NCBI RefSeq assembly: GCF_000154725.1
Contig: NZ_DS544873.1
Location: forward strand, 1,503,432 to 1,567,431
From: Kordia algicida OT-1
GTDB lineage: Bacteria > Bacteroidota > Bacteroidia > Flavobacteriales > Flavobacteriaceae
Length of the DNA: 64,000 bases
Direction of reading: 5' to 3'
The position numbers were made by a program, and so were the translations under genes. Shown here one piece after another: positions 8,658-18,010 of this stretch (the stretch's first letter is position 1; the number at the start of each line of letters is the position of its first letter). The notes under the pieces are model-generated. The model was not told the origin of the DNA, searched no databases, and was given only the letters and a program-made list of their open reading frames with translations.

Positions 8658-11600
8658 TTAAAAGTTTAAATTAATTCCTAATAAATATGATGATGCAACT
8701 GGGTAAAAGCCTTTATCGATAGCTCCTCCAAGAGGTGCACCCGTATTTGCTGAAGGATCATAACCTAAGTAATCTGTTATTGTGAGTAAGTTGTTTCCTG
8801 ATACGTATACTCTTAGTTTGTCAATTCCTAAACTAGAGATAAAGTTGTCACCAAATGTGTAACCAACTTGCACATTTTGTAATCGTAAGAACGAAGCATC
8901 TTCCACAAAGAAATCTGAGAATATATCTGTATTTATAGAAGCTCCTGAGCTTGCTCTTGGTACAAAGTTGCTTGTACCAGAACCTTGCCAGCGTTCTAAC
9001 ATGTAAACGCCTCTGTTTGCATATAAGTCTTTACGCTCATAATCTCTTACCATTTCGTTTCCTAGCGATGCAAAGGCATTGGCACTGAAATCTATGTTTT
9101 TGTACGAAAACCCAATATTAAGTCCCATAGTTACATTTGGGATTGGATCTCCAAGATTTGTTCTGTCTTCTGGCGTTATTTCTCCATCGCCATTGATATC
9201 AACAAATTTTAAGTCTCCAGGAACAATGTCTCCTACCGTGCTGTATGTACCTGATGGAGCCGTTGCATTTAGTGCGTCTATTTCCGCTTGTGTTTGGTAT
9301 AGACCATCTGTTTGATATCCGTAGTAGTGTCCTAATGGTAATCCTGGAACCATACGCGTTACGTCTGTAATTCCTAATCCTACTCCGAACTCACCACCTA
9401 CAGGTGGAATTCTACCATTTAAAGATACAACTTCATTTGCAATTGTTGTAAGATTAAAGCTTACATTAAATTTAAAATCATCTGAAAAACTATCATTGTA
9501 TCCGATTACAAATTCAAAACCTTGATTTCTTACTGTTCCTGCATTTACGATTGGAGATGCAGATCCTGGCGCTGTTGTTCCCAATACTGCTGAAGCTTGC
9601 GGACGTATGAGTAAGTCTTTTGTTTCTTTTCGATAAATATCGGCAGAAAAGTTTAGTTTGTTATCAAATAATCGTACGTCCATACCAAGGTTTGCTGTTT
9701 CTTGTTCTTCCCATTTTAGATTTGGATTTCCAAGTTCTCCTGGCGCACTACCAAATACTAAACCACTGATTTGATTGATGTTTCCTGGATCAATGGTAGC
9801 CTGACCATTCAATCGCGTTATAAAGGCAAAGCTTGGAATTCTGTCGTTTCCGATGATTCCATAACTCGCTCTTAGTTTTAAATTGTTCAACCAAGATACT
9901 TCTTGTAGAAATGATTCTTCAGAGACATTCCATCCTAAAGAACCCGATGGAAAGTACCCAACATTGTTATCATCTACAGGAGAAAATTGAGACGATACAT
10001 CTCTACGCAATACTAATGATAGCAAGTATTTTTCTTTGTAGCTGTATTGTAATCTTGAGAATAGTGACGATAAACGCACGTCAAACCATTCTGCTCCATT
10101 TTCTATTGCCGCTGCATTGAAGCGTGGTTCTGCAGTCATTCCTACATCGGTAACAGATTGACCTGGTTGATTGGTTCCTGTTTCCGTCATTCCCGTGAAA
10201 CCGTAGAAAAATCCTTTGTTTCTGTATAGTGATGTTCCTAAAAGCACTGTAAGGTCGTGCGCGTCATTGAACGTGTTGTTGTATGAAATGTAGTTATCCC
10301 AAGTAAAATCATCATAATCTGCTCCAAAATCAACTACAAAGTTTGTGATGTTATCATCTGTAATGTCTCCAAAGTTGGCAGCTTTTCCGTTACCATAAAA
10401 TACTTCTGGTCTGAAAACATCGTCACGCACATTGGCATGATTTATTTGAAATTTTGAACTTGCTTTGAAGTTCTTTAAAAAGGTATAATCTAATCCAACT
10501 ACAGCACTAAATTTTGAGACTCTACTTGTATTGAATGTATTTTCTATTTGTGCTAGTGGGTTGATGATTTCAATTTGTGAAATATCGTTTGCTAGTGAAA
10601 AAGCACCATTTTCATCTCTTACCGCTAGTGTTGGGTTGATGTTTACTGCGTTGTATAGTACTGCACCAATTCCGCCCTCTTGTAGGTTTTGCTTTTCTGA
10701 AATGGTGTGCAAACCGTTTGCCGTTAGTTTTAAGTTTTCTAGTATGTCGTATTGGAAGTTGATTCTTGCGGTTAATCGTTCGAAGTTGTTTTTGCTTCCA
10801 CCTACAATACCATCTTGATTGAGATATGAAATACCAAATCCGTAAGCCGCTTTTTCAGTACCGCCATTTCCACTAAAGTTGATGCTACTGATTGCTGCAT
10901 TTTCAAATACTTCATCTTGCCAATCTGTTCCTTCTGGAGGAAATACGAAAAACTCAGTTGCATCTGCTGCATCGTTTACATAACGTGCAAAATCTGGTGC
11001 AGTGAGTAAGTCTATTTTTTTGCTCGTGGTTTGAAATCCTGTGTAGGAATCAAATTGAAATTTTAATTCGGTGTTTTTTCTACCTGATTTTGTTGTAATA
11101 AGTATGACACCATTTGCAGCTTGTACACCATATATACCAGCCGTAGCATCTTTTAGTACGTTGATCGATTTGATATCGTTTGGATTTAATACTGATAAAT
11201 CTGTGATTCGGTTTCCGTCTACTAATATTAAAGGAGCATTGTCTCCATTGGTTGTAATACCACGAATTCGAATGTTAGATCCGCTACCTGGCGAACCAGA
11301 GTTAGAAGTTACATTTACACCTGCAACTTGTCCTTGTAATGCTTGTTCTACTCGTACTGGATTGAGTTTTTCAATAGATTCAGCATCCAAAATACTTACG
11401 GCTCCAGTAACTTCCTTCTTTTTTTGCGTACCATAACCAATTACGATTACCGATTCTAACGATTCTGAATCTTCTGACATTGTAATGGTTAATTCTTTGC
11501 TTGAGGTTACTACGACTTCTTGTGTTGCGTATCCAAGTGATGTAAATACAAGCCTACTTCCTGTTGGTACATTTTTTAAAGTAAACAGACCATCGAAGTC

Positions 11601-11759
11601 TGTCGCAGTTCCTTGACTGGAATTTTTAATGAGTACATTAACTCCTGGAAGTGGCATGTTAGATCCTTCTTCCAATACTTTTCCTCTTATCTCTAAATTT
11701 TGTCCATAACTCCAAACGGAAGAAAGGATGAGAGAAAGCATGATTAAATAGCGGTTCAT
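8658..11759 (-). CDS. susC: SusC/RagA family TonB-linked outer-membrane porin
   Basis: 1033 residues. Signal peptide (residues 1-20), then a carboxypeptidase-D regulatory-like domain (about 22-100: IRGKVLEEGSNMPLPGVNVL), a linker VIVIGYGTQKKKEVTGAVS, a plug domain (GQVAGVNVTSNSGSPGSG, SNIRIRGITT, APLILVDGNRI) and a 22-strand-type barrel to the end. It imports oligosaccharides into the periplasm using TonB/ExbBD energy, with SusD as lid. First gene of the leftward locus, preceded by a roughly 540-bp spacer that would hold the promoter. Its length is typical of SusC proteins. Confidence 0.98.
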   Translation of the reverse strand: MNRYLIMLSLILSSVWSYGQNLEIRGKVLEEGSNMPLPGVNVLIKNSSQGTATDFDGLFTLKNVPTGSRLVFTSLGYATQEVVVTSSKELTITMSEDSESLESVIVIGYGTQKKKEVTGAVSILDAESIEKLNPVRVEQALQGQVAGVNVTSNSGSPGSGSNIRIRGITTNGDNAPLILVDGNRITDLSVLNPNDIKSINVLKDATAGIYGVQAANGVILITTKSGRKNTELKFQFDSYTGFQTTSKKIDLLTAPDFARYVNDAADATEFFVFPPEGTDWQDEVFENAAISSINFSGNGGTEKAAYGFGISYLNQDGIVGGSKNNFERLTARINFQYDILENLKLTANGLHTISEKQNLQEGGIGAVLYNAVNINPTLAVRDENGAFSLANDISQIEIINPLAQIENTFNTSRVSKFSAVVGLDYTFLKNFKASSKFQINHANVRDDVFRPEVFYGNGKAANFGDITDDNITNFVVDFGADYDDFTWDNYISYNNTFNDAHDLTVLLGTSLYRNKGFFYGFTGMTETGTNQPGQSVTDVGMTAEPRFNAAAIENGAEWFDVRLSSLFSRLQYSYKEKYLLSLVLRRDVSSQFSPVDDNNVGYFPSGSLGWNVSEESFLQEVSWLNNLKLRASYGIIGNDRIPSFAFITRLNGQATIDPGNINQISGLVFGSAPGELGNPNLKWEEQETANLGMDVRLFDNKLNFSADIYRKETKDLLIRPQASAVLGTTAPGSASPIVNAGTVRNQGFEFVIGYNDSFSDDFKFNVSFNLTTIANEVVSLNGRIPPVGGEFGVGLGITDVTRMVPGLPLGHYYGYQTDGLYQTQAEIDALNATAPSGTYSTVGDIVPGDLKFVDINGDGEITPEDRTNLGDPIPNVTMGLNIGFSYKNIDFSANAFASLGNEMVRDYERKDLYANRGVYMLERWQGSGTSNFVPRASSGASINTDIFSDFFVEDASFLRLQNVQVGYTFGDNFISSLGIDKLRVYVSGNNLLTITDYLGYDPSANTGAPLGGAIDKGFYPVASSYLLGINLNF

Positions 11760-12303
11760 ATTATTGGTTTTTTTTAAGCAGCAACAATGTATTTATAAAT
11801 TGTTAACGAATCCCTAAAAAATACCTATACAAAAAACATACATCTCAAAAAAACATAGGAAATATTATGAATTTCTCAATAAAAACCTAACAATGGTGTA
11901 GGATTGAAGTGATTGTAAGTAATTTAAAAAAGCGAGTGATGTAGTGAGTTATTGGGCACTATAACGTTATTGTTGTGGTAATGTTGTAGTGTTTTTGTGT
12001 GATGCTGTACCGCTTTTAGGTACTTTTTTTATACTTATTTATCATATTCTAACTTTTAGTGTTAAAAAATTGATAAAAAATGTAGTCTTTAAAATTACTA
12101 ATTGCTCAACTATATTTGCGTAGTAGTTTGCAAATTTATAAAACCATGCATACCTCAAATTATATGCTTGGTTAAATAATCATTAACCTTCATAGAAACT
12201 TTTTATACTAGCTTGGCAATTCTTCAAAAAAATTAAAAAGATATTTATAGAAGATCTAGTATTATTCTGTTTTTGAGACTTGTTTTTTAGAGAAAAATTC
12301 AGC
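11760..12303. other. Spacer upstream of susC; A+T rich, candidate control region
   Basis: No gene is visible. It separates susC from the upstream regulator gene, both on the minus strand. It contains a perfect 10-bp palindrome ATAACGTTAT at 11961-11970 and a flavobacterial-type promoter candidate at 12131-12158 (listed separately). Either could belong to regulation of the polysaccharide locus, but no operator can be proven. Confidence 0.5.
12131..12158 (-). promoter_or_regulatory. Candidate Bacteroidota promoter for susC
   Basis: Read on the minus strand: TTG (12158-12156), 17-bp spacer, TAAATTTG (12138-12131). This fits the flavobacterial TTG-N17-23-TAnnTTTG consensus. It would give a leader of about 365 nt before susC, long for a simple promoter, so the site is uncertain. 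Confidence 0.4.
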
Positions 12304-15102
12304 TTACAGATTTAAGAAATAATCATTTAGGTTGATTTCTCTTGCCAAACTAATTTTTTTACGCAGACGATAGCGTTTTATTTCTACACTTCGTACCGAG
12401 ATGTTTAGCAATGGAGCAATTTCTTTAGAAGAAAGATTTAAACGCAAGTATGCACATAATCGTAAATCGTTTGCCGTAAGTTGCGGATGCAATTCTTTTA
12501 CTTTTTTAAAGAAATCTTTGTCTGCATGATTAAAGGCTTCTTCAAAGAATTTCCAATCTTCGGCGTTGTTGATGTTTTTATCTATCAATCGTATTACAGG
12601 TTTTACACCTTGCGCATCGGTTTTTTGTTTTTGCAGTTCTTGTTTGATACTGTTTAGCGTTTCATTCTTTTTTATCATGTTCATGGTAGCAATTGCCAAT
12701 TCACGATTTTTAGCTTCAATATCTGTGTTTAGTTGTTTGTTTTTTAGCTGAATGATTTCTTTTTGTGCCTCTAATTCTTTTAAAGCCAATTCACGCGTTT
12801 TCTTTTCTAGTAAGCGTTCTCGTTGTTTTTTGTAATAACTTTTGTAAAAACTGTTGAGTCCTGTAAAGAGTAAAATAGTCAATATTATATAGATGAATAT
12901 TGCCAAATTTGACAGATACCAAGGTCTGTTGATGGTAAATGTGTAACTCGCTGTATTTGATGTAATTTGATTGTTGATGCGCGCTCTTACTTTGAATGTA
13001 TACGTTCCGTGAGATAAATTTTCGAAGCTTGCTTTTGCACGTGTGCTCCACTCACTCCATTCGTCATATATGCCTTCTAGTTTATAGGAGTATTCTGCAA
13101 CTTCGTATTTATTGTATGCTGGAATACTGTATTTGAATTCGAGAAAATTTTCTTTTGCGTCAAATTCGCCTTCATTTGTCAAAGCAATTTCCTGAACTCC
13201 TCCTAAAAGTGTATGATTGGCAATATGATTGATACTGATTTCATATTCTTTGTTGTGTATTTCAGACAAATTGATAATAATATATCCATCTGAAGTTCCT
13301 AAAAGATAGTTTTTCCCTGAAAGATGCGCAATGTTTTCATATCCTTTCATTTCCTTACGCAAAGATTGCGGAATGGCAATGCGTTGTATTTTGAAGTTTC
13401 CGTCTAACTTTTCTTTGGTAACATAGTTAACGTAATTTTTGGTAAATGCCCATAAATAGCCGACTTTATCTACAACCAATCTTCCAGAAGTATATTCATC
13501 TTTATTAAAAATACTACTGAGAATGGTATCTTTCTGAAAACTTTCTGTGGCAACATCATACCCGTAAATACCATTTTTATTCGCTTGATAGATAGTTTCG
13601 TCAAATTGAATAAGACTCGTATTGGCACTTTTTTGTATGGTTTCGTTCTTTTTATATTGAACAACTTCTTGGTAGTTTTCATCCAGCGTAAGTTCATATA
13701 CACCTTTATATTCGTGGTTTACCAAGATTTTTGTAGGTGTTGCCCATTCAAAGTGTTTTGATGAAATGTTGAATCCTTTTAATTTGTACGCCATGCGCCA
13801 TACATTGTTTTCTTTTGTCAACACGTACAATCCGTCATAATTTCCTTGAAGCAACATGTTTTCTTTTCCTGGAATTTCTTTAATATCCCAAGTTCCTGCA
13901 ATATTAGCAATGCGTTGTTGTGTACCTTCTTTGATGAGAAATGTTCCTGAATCATGTCCGCAAAACAATTCATCATTCATAATGCGTAAACTCCATACTT
14001 GTCCTTTAGTACCTTCGATGAAAGTAAAGTTGTCATTATGATTAGCTTTGTAAAATAATCCTTGATTGGTTCCTAAATACGTGTAACCGTTGTGCGTTAC
14101 AGAAGCGTAAATGGTTCCTAAACGTCCGCGCTGATCTGCATAGTATTTGAAAGGTTCTTTTATGTTGATGCAATTAATTCCGTTGTCCAAGCCAATCCAC
14201 ACATTGCCATCATTGTCTTCAAAAAGCGAAAGCGCGGTATTGTCGCCCAAACCATTTACTTTGTTAATTTGATATTGTAATTCGCCTTCAGCCGAAATAT
14301 GATAAATTCCATTAGCAATGGTTCCTAATACAAAACTTCCATCACTGAGTTGAATACTCGTGTATATACTTTTTTCACTGTATTCTTTTTGATACGGTTG
14401 TTGTATGCCTGTCAATCCGTTTTTATCAAACAAAAACCAACCATTGTCTCTAGTTACCATAAGTTTCTGATTGCCTTTTGGGAATATCCCTGCTATTCTA
14501 CTGTTGCGAAGAATTGCATTGTCGCTCAACAACTTTTTTTCTCCATCTTCAATCGTATACAAACCTTCTTCGAGAACTTGAAATAGCAATTCACCTTGAA
14601 TTTTAAAGAGTTTGGTAATGGTGCGTGAAGCTTTGATGATGTTCACGGTATTTTGTTCCGTGTGATAAATGTAGATTCTATCTAAAGACTGAAAAAGCAC
14701 CCATTTGTCCAACTGAATGATTTCCCAAAATTGCTCGTCTTCTTTCATATCGATCTTCAACAGATCGGTTAATGATGTATATACTAAAGTTCCTGTTTCA
14801 CTACGTTCCCAATAGCCAAAGTTCATGTAACAACCAGTATATACACGATTTCCAATTACTTTTACCGAACGCATAATGGTCTCATTTGGCGACTTGTAGA
14901 GTTTCCAATGTGCGCCATCATATTCAAGCAATCCTTTATTATTTGCCACATAAATATACGCTTCATCCGACTGCGTAATCATCCAATTTTGATTGTCGGC
15001 ATTGTAAATTTTGGGCGTATAATTAATGATAGGTGGCAATTCTTGTGCAAAAGAAAAGCTAGAAAGGAATATTAATAAAAGTACATGTATAAGGGTTCGC
15101 AA
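12304..15102 (-). CDS. Membrane-anchored beta-propeller / Y_Y_Y / LuxR-type transcriptional regulator
   Basis: 932 residues. Signal peptide (FLSSFSFAQ, about 1-19), two-component-regulator-type propeller blades (for example GYTYLGTNQGLFYKA, DGNVWIGLDNGINCI), a Y_Y_Y domain (about 650-725: EFKYSIPAYNKYEVAEYSYK, then GTYTFKVRARI), one membrane helix (about 735-757), a coiled coil of about 80 residues, and a C-terminal LuxR-like helix-turn-helix (LTANDLRLCAYLRLNLSSKE, then ISVRSVEIKRYRLRKKI). There is no histidine-kinase or receiver domain, so it is a one-component sensor spanning the inner membrane. It lies just upstream of the polysaccharide locus and probably controls it in response to a periplasmic oligosaccharide (inferred). 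Confidence 0.88.
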   Translation of the reverse strand: MRTLIHVLLLIFLSSFSFAQELPPIINYTPKIYNADNQNWMITQSDEAYIYVANNKGLLEYDGAHWKLYKSPNETIMRSVKVIGNRVYTGCYMNFGYWERSETGTLVYTSLTDLLKIDMKEDEQFWEIIQLDKWVLFQSLDRIYIYHTEQNTVNIIKASRTITKLFKIQGELLFQVLEEGLYTIEDGEKKLLSDNAILRNSRIAGIFPKGNQKLMVTRDNGWFLFDKNGLTGIQQPYQKEYSEKSIYTSIQLSDGSFVLGTIANGIYHISAEGELQYQINKVNGLGDNTALSLFEDNDGNVWIGLDNGINCINIKEPFKYYADQRGRLGTIYASVTHNGYTYLGTNQGLFYKANHNDNFTFIEGTKGQVWSLRIMNDELFCGHDSGTFLIKEGTQQRIANIAGTWDIKEIPGKENMLLQGNYDGLYVLTKENNVWRMAYKLKGFNISSKHFEWATPTKILVNHEYKGVYELTLDENYQEVVQYKKNETIQKSANTSLIQFDETIYQANKNGIYGYDVATESFQKDTILSSIFNKDEYTSGRLVVDKVGYLWAFTKNYVNYVTKEKLDGNFKIQRIAIPQSLRKEMKGYENIAHLSGKNYLLGTSDGYIIINLSEIHNKEYEISINHIANHTLLGGVQEIALTNEGEFDAKENFLEFKYSIPAYNKYEVAEYSYKLEGIYDEWSEWSTRAKASFENLSHGTYTFKVRARINNQITSNTASYTFTINRPWYLSNLAIFIYIILTILLFTGLNSFYKSYYKKQRERLLEKKTRELALKELEAQKEIIQLKNKQLNTDIEAKNRELAIATMNMIKKNETLNSIKQELQKQKTDAQGVKPVIRLIDKNINNAEDWKFFEEAFNHADKDFFKKVKELHPQLTANDLRLCAYLRLNLSSKEIAPLLNISVRSVEIKRYRLRKKISLAREINLNDYFLNL

Positions 15103-15231
15103 TTACTATTTCGGTTTTGTTGTAATGTAAAAATAAGGCTATTTTTTGACTTTATTCCAAATTGTGTGAAACGAAAATGTATCTAATGTTAGGAAAGTAG
15201 TAGATTTTTCGATGATTTGACTTGGAAACTT

Positions 15232-15239
15232 TACCTTTG
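15232..15239 (+). promoter_or_regulatory. -7 element TACCTTTG upstream of the mechanosensitive channel gene
   Basis: Matches the flavobacterial TAnnTTTG element and lies 18 bp before the ATG, implying a very short leader. No correctly spaced TTG -33 element is seen. Confidence 0.55.
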
Positions 15240-15257
15240 CCTGAAAATTTATAGTTA

Positions 15258-16499
15258 ATGGATGTACAAGAATTATTTTGTTTGGTAAATGATTTTTTGA
15301 TTGCAAAAGAATACGATCCTACAACCGCAATGTATCTTAATTTGATTGTGAATTGTATTGCTGTAGGAATTATTGCTTTTGTGATTGATTATGTTATTAG
15401 ACGTGTTTTGATTGCGTTAGCCTATCGAATTGCCCCAAAAACGAAGAATAATTTTGATGATTTTCTGATTAAGAACAAACTGCCGCAAAATGTAGCACAC
15501 TTGATTCCTGTGTTTTTTATAGAACAAATATCGCCTTTTTTGTTTGTAGATTTCCCTGATTTTCAACGTGGTTTTTTGACTGCTATAGATATTTTCTTGG
15601 TAATTTTAGTGATACGTGTAATTCGTAGTATTTTAAATTCACTTCGCGATTTTCTGAAGACTTTAAACGCTTTTAAAGACAAACCTATAGATAGTTATAT
15701 TCAGGTCTTTATGATTTTTGTGTGGACTGTGGGTATTATTCTAAGTTTTTCTATCCTTACGGGAAAATCTATTGTTGCCTTTGTAACCACTTTGGGAGCA
15801 TTATCTGCCGTTATTCTACTGATTTTCAGAGATACAATTCTCGGTTTTGTAGCAAGTATTCAGGTAGCTGTAAATGATATGGTTCGTATTGGCGATTGGA
15901 TTACGATGGAGAATTATGGTGCCGATGGCGATGTGATTGAGATTAATTTGGCTACCGTAAAAGTTCAGAATTTTGATAAAACCATCACAACAATTCCAAC
16001 ATACGCGTTGATTTCTGATTCTTTTAAAAATTGGCGTGGAATGAACGATTCTGGCGGAAGACGAATTAAACGTTCTATTATTATTAAAACAACAAGCATT
16101 CATTACCTCAGCGATGAAGAAATTGAAAGTTTGAAAAAGATACAATTGATTTCAGATTATTTGGTGCAACGTCAAGAAGATATTGAGAAATATAATGGAA
16201 AACGCGCTGTAGATAAGTCTTTGTTGATTAATGGACGAAATATGACTAATATTGGTGTGTTTCGGAAGTATGTAGAATCGTATCTAGAAACGCATCCAGC
16301 AATTAATAAAGAGATGACGATTATGAGTCGTCAGTTAGCACAAACTCCGCAGGGAATTCCGTTAGAAATTTATGCGTTTAGTCAGGATAAAGTCTGGAAA
16401 AACTACGAATACATTATGGGCGATATATTTGACCATTTGTTAGCGGCTGTTCCGTTTTTTTATTTGGAAGTATATGAGTTGGAAGTTGGTGGATCGTAG
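15258..16499 (+). CDS. MscS-family mechanosensitive channel (YbdG/miniconductance type)
   Basis: 413 residues, close to E. coli YbdG. Membrane helices lie at about 25-48, 72-95, 103-122, 142-163 and 168-195. The last is the pore-lining helix (IVAFVTTLGALSAVILLIFR) leading into DTILGFVASIQVAVNDMVRI and the MscS beta domain (GDWITMENYGADGDVIEIN, then TIPTYALISDSFKNWRGM). A cytoplasmic alpha/beta C-terminal domain follows. It releases solutes during osmotic downshock. Monocistronic: divergent from the regulator gene and followed by a repeat-rich spacer. Confidence 0.92.
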   Translation: MDVQELFCLVNDFLIAKEYDPTTAMYLNLIVNCIAVGIIAFVIDYVIRRVLIALAYRIAPKTKNNFDDFLIKNKLPQNVAHLIPVFFIEQISPFLFVDFPDFQRGFLTAIDIFLVILVIRVIRSILNSLRDFLKTLNAFKDKPIDSYIQVFMIFVWTVGIILSFSILTGKSIVAFVTTLGALSAVILLIFRDTILGFVASIQVAVNDMVRIGDWITMENYGADGDVIEINLATVKVQNFDKTITTIPTYALISDSFKNWRGMNDSGGRRIKRSIIIKTTSIHYLSDEEIESLKKIQLISDYLVQRQEDIEKYNGKRAVDKSLLINGRNMTNIGVFRKYVESYLETHPAINKEMTIMSRQLAQTPQGIPLEIYAFSQDKVWKNYEYIMGDIFDHLLAAVPFFYLEVYELEVGGS

Positions 16500-16572
16500 G
16501 CTTCGACTCCGCTCAGCCTACTCGACTCCGTTCAGCCTACTTTTGCTTTTGCTTTCGCTTTCGCTTTGCTCA
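16500..16572 (+). repeat. Dispersed CTTCGACTCCGCTCAGCC repeat and GCTTTC-type simple repeat
   Basis: Immediately after the channel stop codon the sequence reads CTTCGACTCCGCTCAGCCTA and then a near copy CTCGACTCCGTTCAGCCTA, followed by short TTTGCTTTTGCTTTCGC repeats. A related copy follows infC at about 40070-40088. This is a dispersed intergenic repeat, not a gene. Confidence 0.7.
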
Positions 16573-16756
16573 ATTGAAACATTCAAAAATTTAATGATTC
16601 AAAGTCGTTTCTGATAGCATTATTTGATTTTATATAAAAATGCTAAATGCTGAGTTTAAAATTTTAAATGTGTTTTTAAGAAAAATTTGAGTGTTGTTTG
16701 AAACTAATTGATACATTTCCAAATTTTCAAATTGCCACATTAATTAGACTCGCTTT

Positions 16757-17079
16757 GCTCATCAAAATTGAAAGATTTAAAAATTCAATAATTCAAGGTT
16801 GTTTCTAACACTATTTATAAATAAATCAATTCCTTTGAGGTCTTCAACTAAAAGTTTGATTAAAAAATTCTGAGATTGCTATCGCTCTTAATAAGATTTT
16901 TTTTTTTGTTAGAATTTACAATTACTCTTAGAACTTGACTAATACCTAATACCCAAAAGCTAATGCCTAATTTTTTAGCTTCGCTCATCACAATTGAAAG
17001 ATTTAAAAATTCAATAATTCAAGGTTGTTTCTAACTCTATTTACAAATAAACCAATTCCTTTGAGGTCTTCAATTAAAA
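16757..17079 (+). repeat. ~97-bp direct repeat pair, 226 bp apart
   Basis: 16757-16853 and 16983-17079 align without gaps at an offset of 226 bp and differ at only a few positions. Shared blocks include GAAAGATTTAAAAATTCAAT and CAATTCCTTTGAGGTCTTCAA-like sequence. The spacer between channel and Nudix gene carries no credible gene. The copies look like a duplicated intergenic segment. Confidence 0.85.
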
Positions 17080-17103
17080 AGGTTGACTATAGAAACTTCT
17101 CAA

Positions 17104-17139
17104 TACTAAATACTCAATACTCAATACTCAATTCTAATA
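17104..17139 (+). repeat. Heptanucleotide tandem repeat (TACTCAA)5
   Basis: Five consecutive 7-bp units, the first with one substitution (TACTAAA), lie just beyond the 3' end of the Nudix gene. Similar 7-bp arrays with other units occur at 19045-19077 and 33137-33358. Confidence 0.8.
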
Positions 17140-17147
17140 TCTCCATA

Positions 17148-17696
17148 CTACTCAAATAAATCATTTAGTTTTTCAAATACTTCTTTCGCGTAGGCTTTGT
17201 TAAACGGAACGTATTTTTTAGCGAGTTCCGTATCTGCTAACTCTGCTTCTATTTGTGCTAGCGGAAGTAAAGTGACGTCTGCCACCTCTTCTTCTTGGAG
17301 TGTTACTTGCAAAGGTTCGTCTGGAATTTCGCAGGCAAAGATGGTAATGAATTCCCGATCGTGGTAATCTTCTGCGTGTTGATAATCGATTCGGAAATGT
17401 CCTATTTGTAGTAGTTTTTCTGATTGAACTGTGATTCCAAGTTCTTCTTGCGCTTCACGGACGGCGGTTTGCAAAGCATCTTCTCCACTACTGATATGTC
17501 CTGCCACAGAAACGTCCCAACAGTTTGGAAAGTTCGGTTTGATCGCCGCACGCAATTGCAAAACTACTTTTCCTGTTTTGGTATACAACCACAAATGTGT
17601 AGACGCATGAAAATGTCCGTATCGATGCACTTCTCGTTTTGGAAGGATTTCGCCTGTAGGTTTTCCTTGTTCGTCTAGGATATCTATGAGTTCCAT
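17148..17696 (-). CDS. Nudix hydrolase (IPP-isomerase-like / YfcD-like)
   Basis: 182 residues. A complete Nudix box GHISSGEDALQTAVREAQEE-LGI (G-x5-E-x7-REUxEExGU) starts near residue 66. The N-terminal ELIDILDEQGKPTGEILPKR and HASTHLWLYTKTGKVVLQLR are typical of the subfamily related to isopentenyl-diphosphate isomerase. These proteins hydrolyse nucleoside-diphosphate-linked substrates with Mg2+; the true substrate is not predictable. Monocistronic, flanked by repeat-rich spacers. Confidence 0.92.
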   Translation of the reverse strand: MELIDILDEQGKPTGEILPKREVHRYGHFHASTHLWLYTKTGKVVLQLRAAIKPNFPNCWDVSVAGHISSGEDALQTAVREAQEELGITVQSEKLLQIGHFRIDYQHAEDYHDREFITIFACEIPDEPLQVTLQEEEVADVTLLPLAQIEAELADTELAKKYVPFNKAYAKEVFEKLNDLFE

Positions 17697-18010
17697 TGGT
17701 TTGTTGTTAGTTGTCAGTTGTTTTATAGTCTAAACTCGTACATTTATAGACTGCTGAACTTTTTGTTTTTTGTTTGCATTGAGCTTTTAGAAGTTTGGAT
17801 TTATTTTACTCATAACTCCTTTTAGTTCTTTAATAGAACTTTCTTCTTCTAAAGCTATTGTTTTTTGTCACGAATTCACAAATTATTTTGTGTTTACTCT
17901 TGTGTGTTTTTCACGAATTTTTGAGTGAGTTTACAGAGTTATTGGATGTTTTTTGATCTAATTTAAAATTTAGCATTTAACATTCAAAATACAAATACAA
18001 AATTAAGCAA
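17697..18010. other. Spacer with no recognisable feature
   Basis: A+T-rich sequence between two minus-strand genes. I see no gene, RNA or clear hairpin. Confidence 0.5.
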
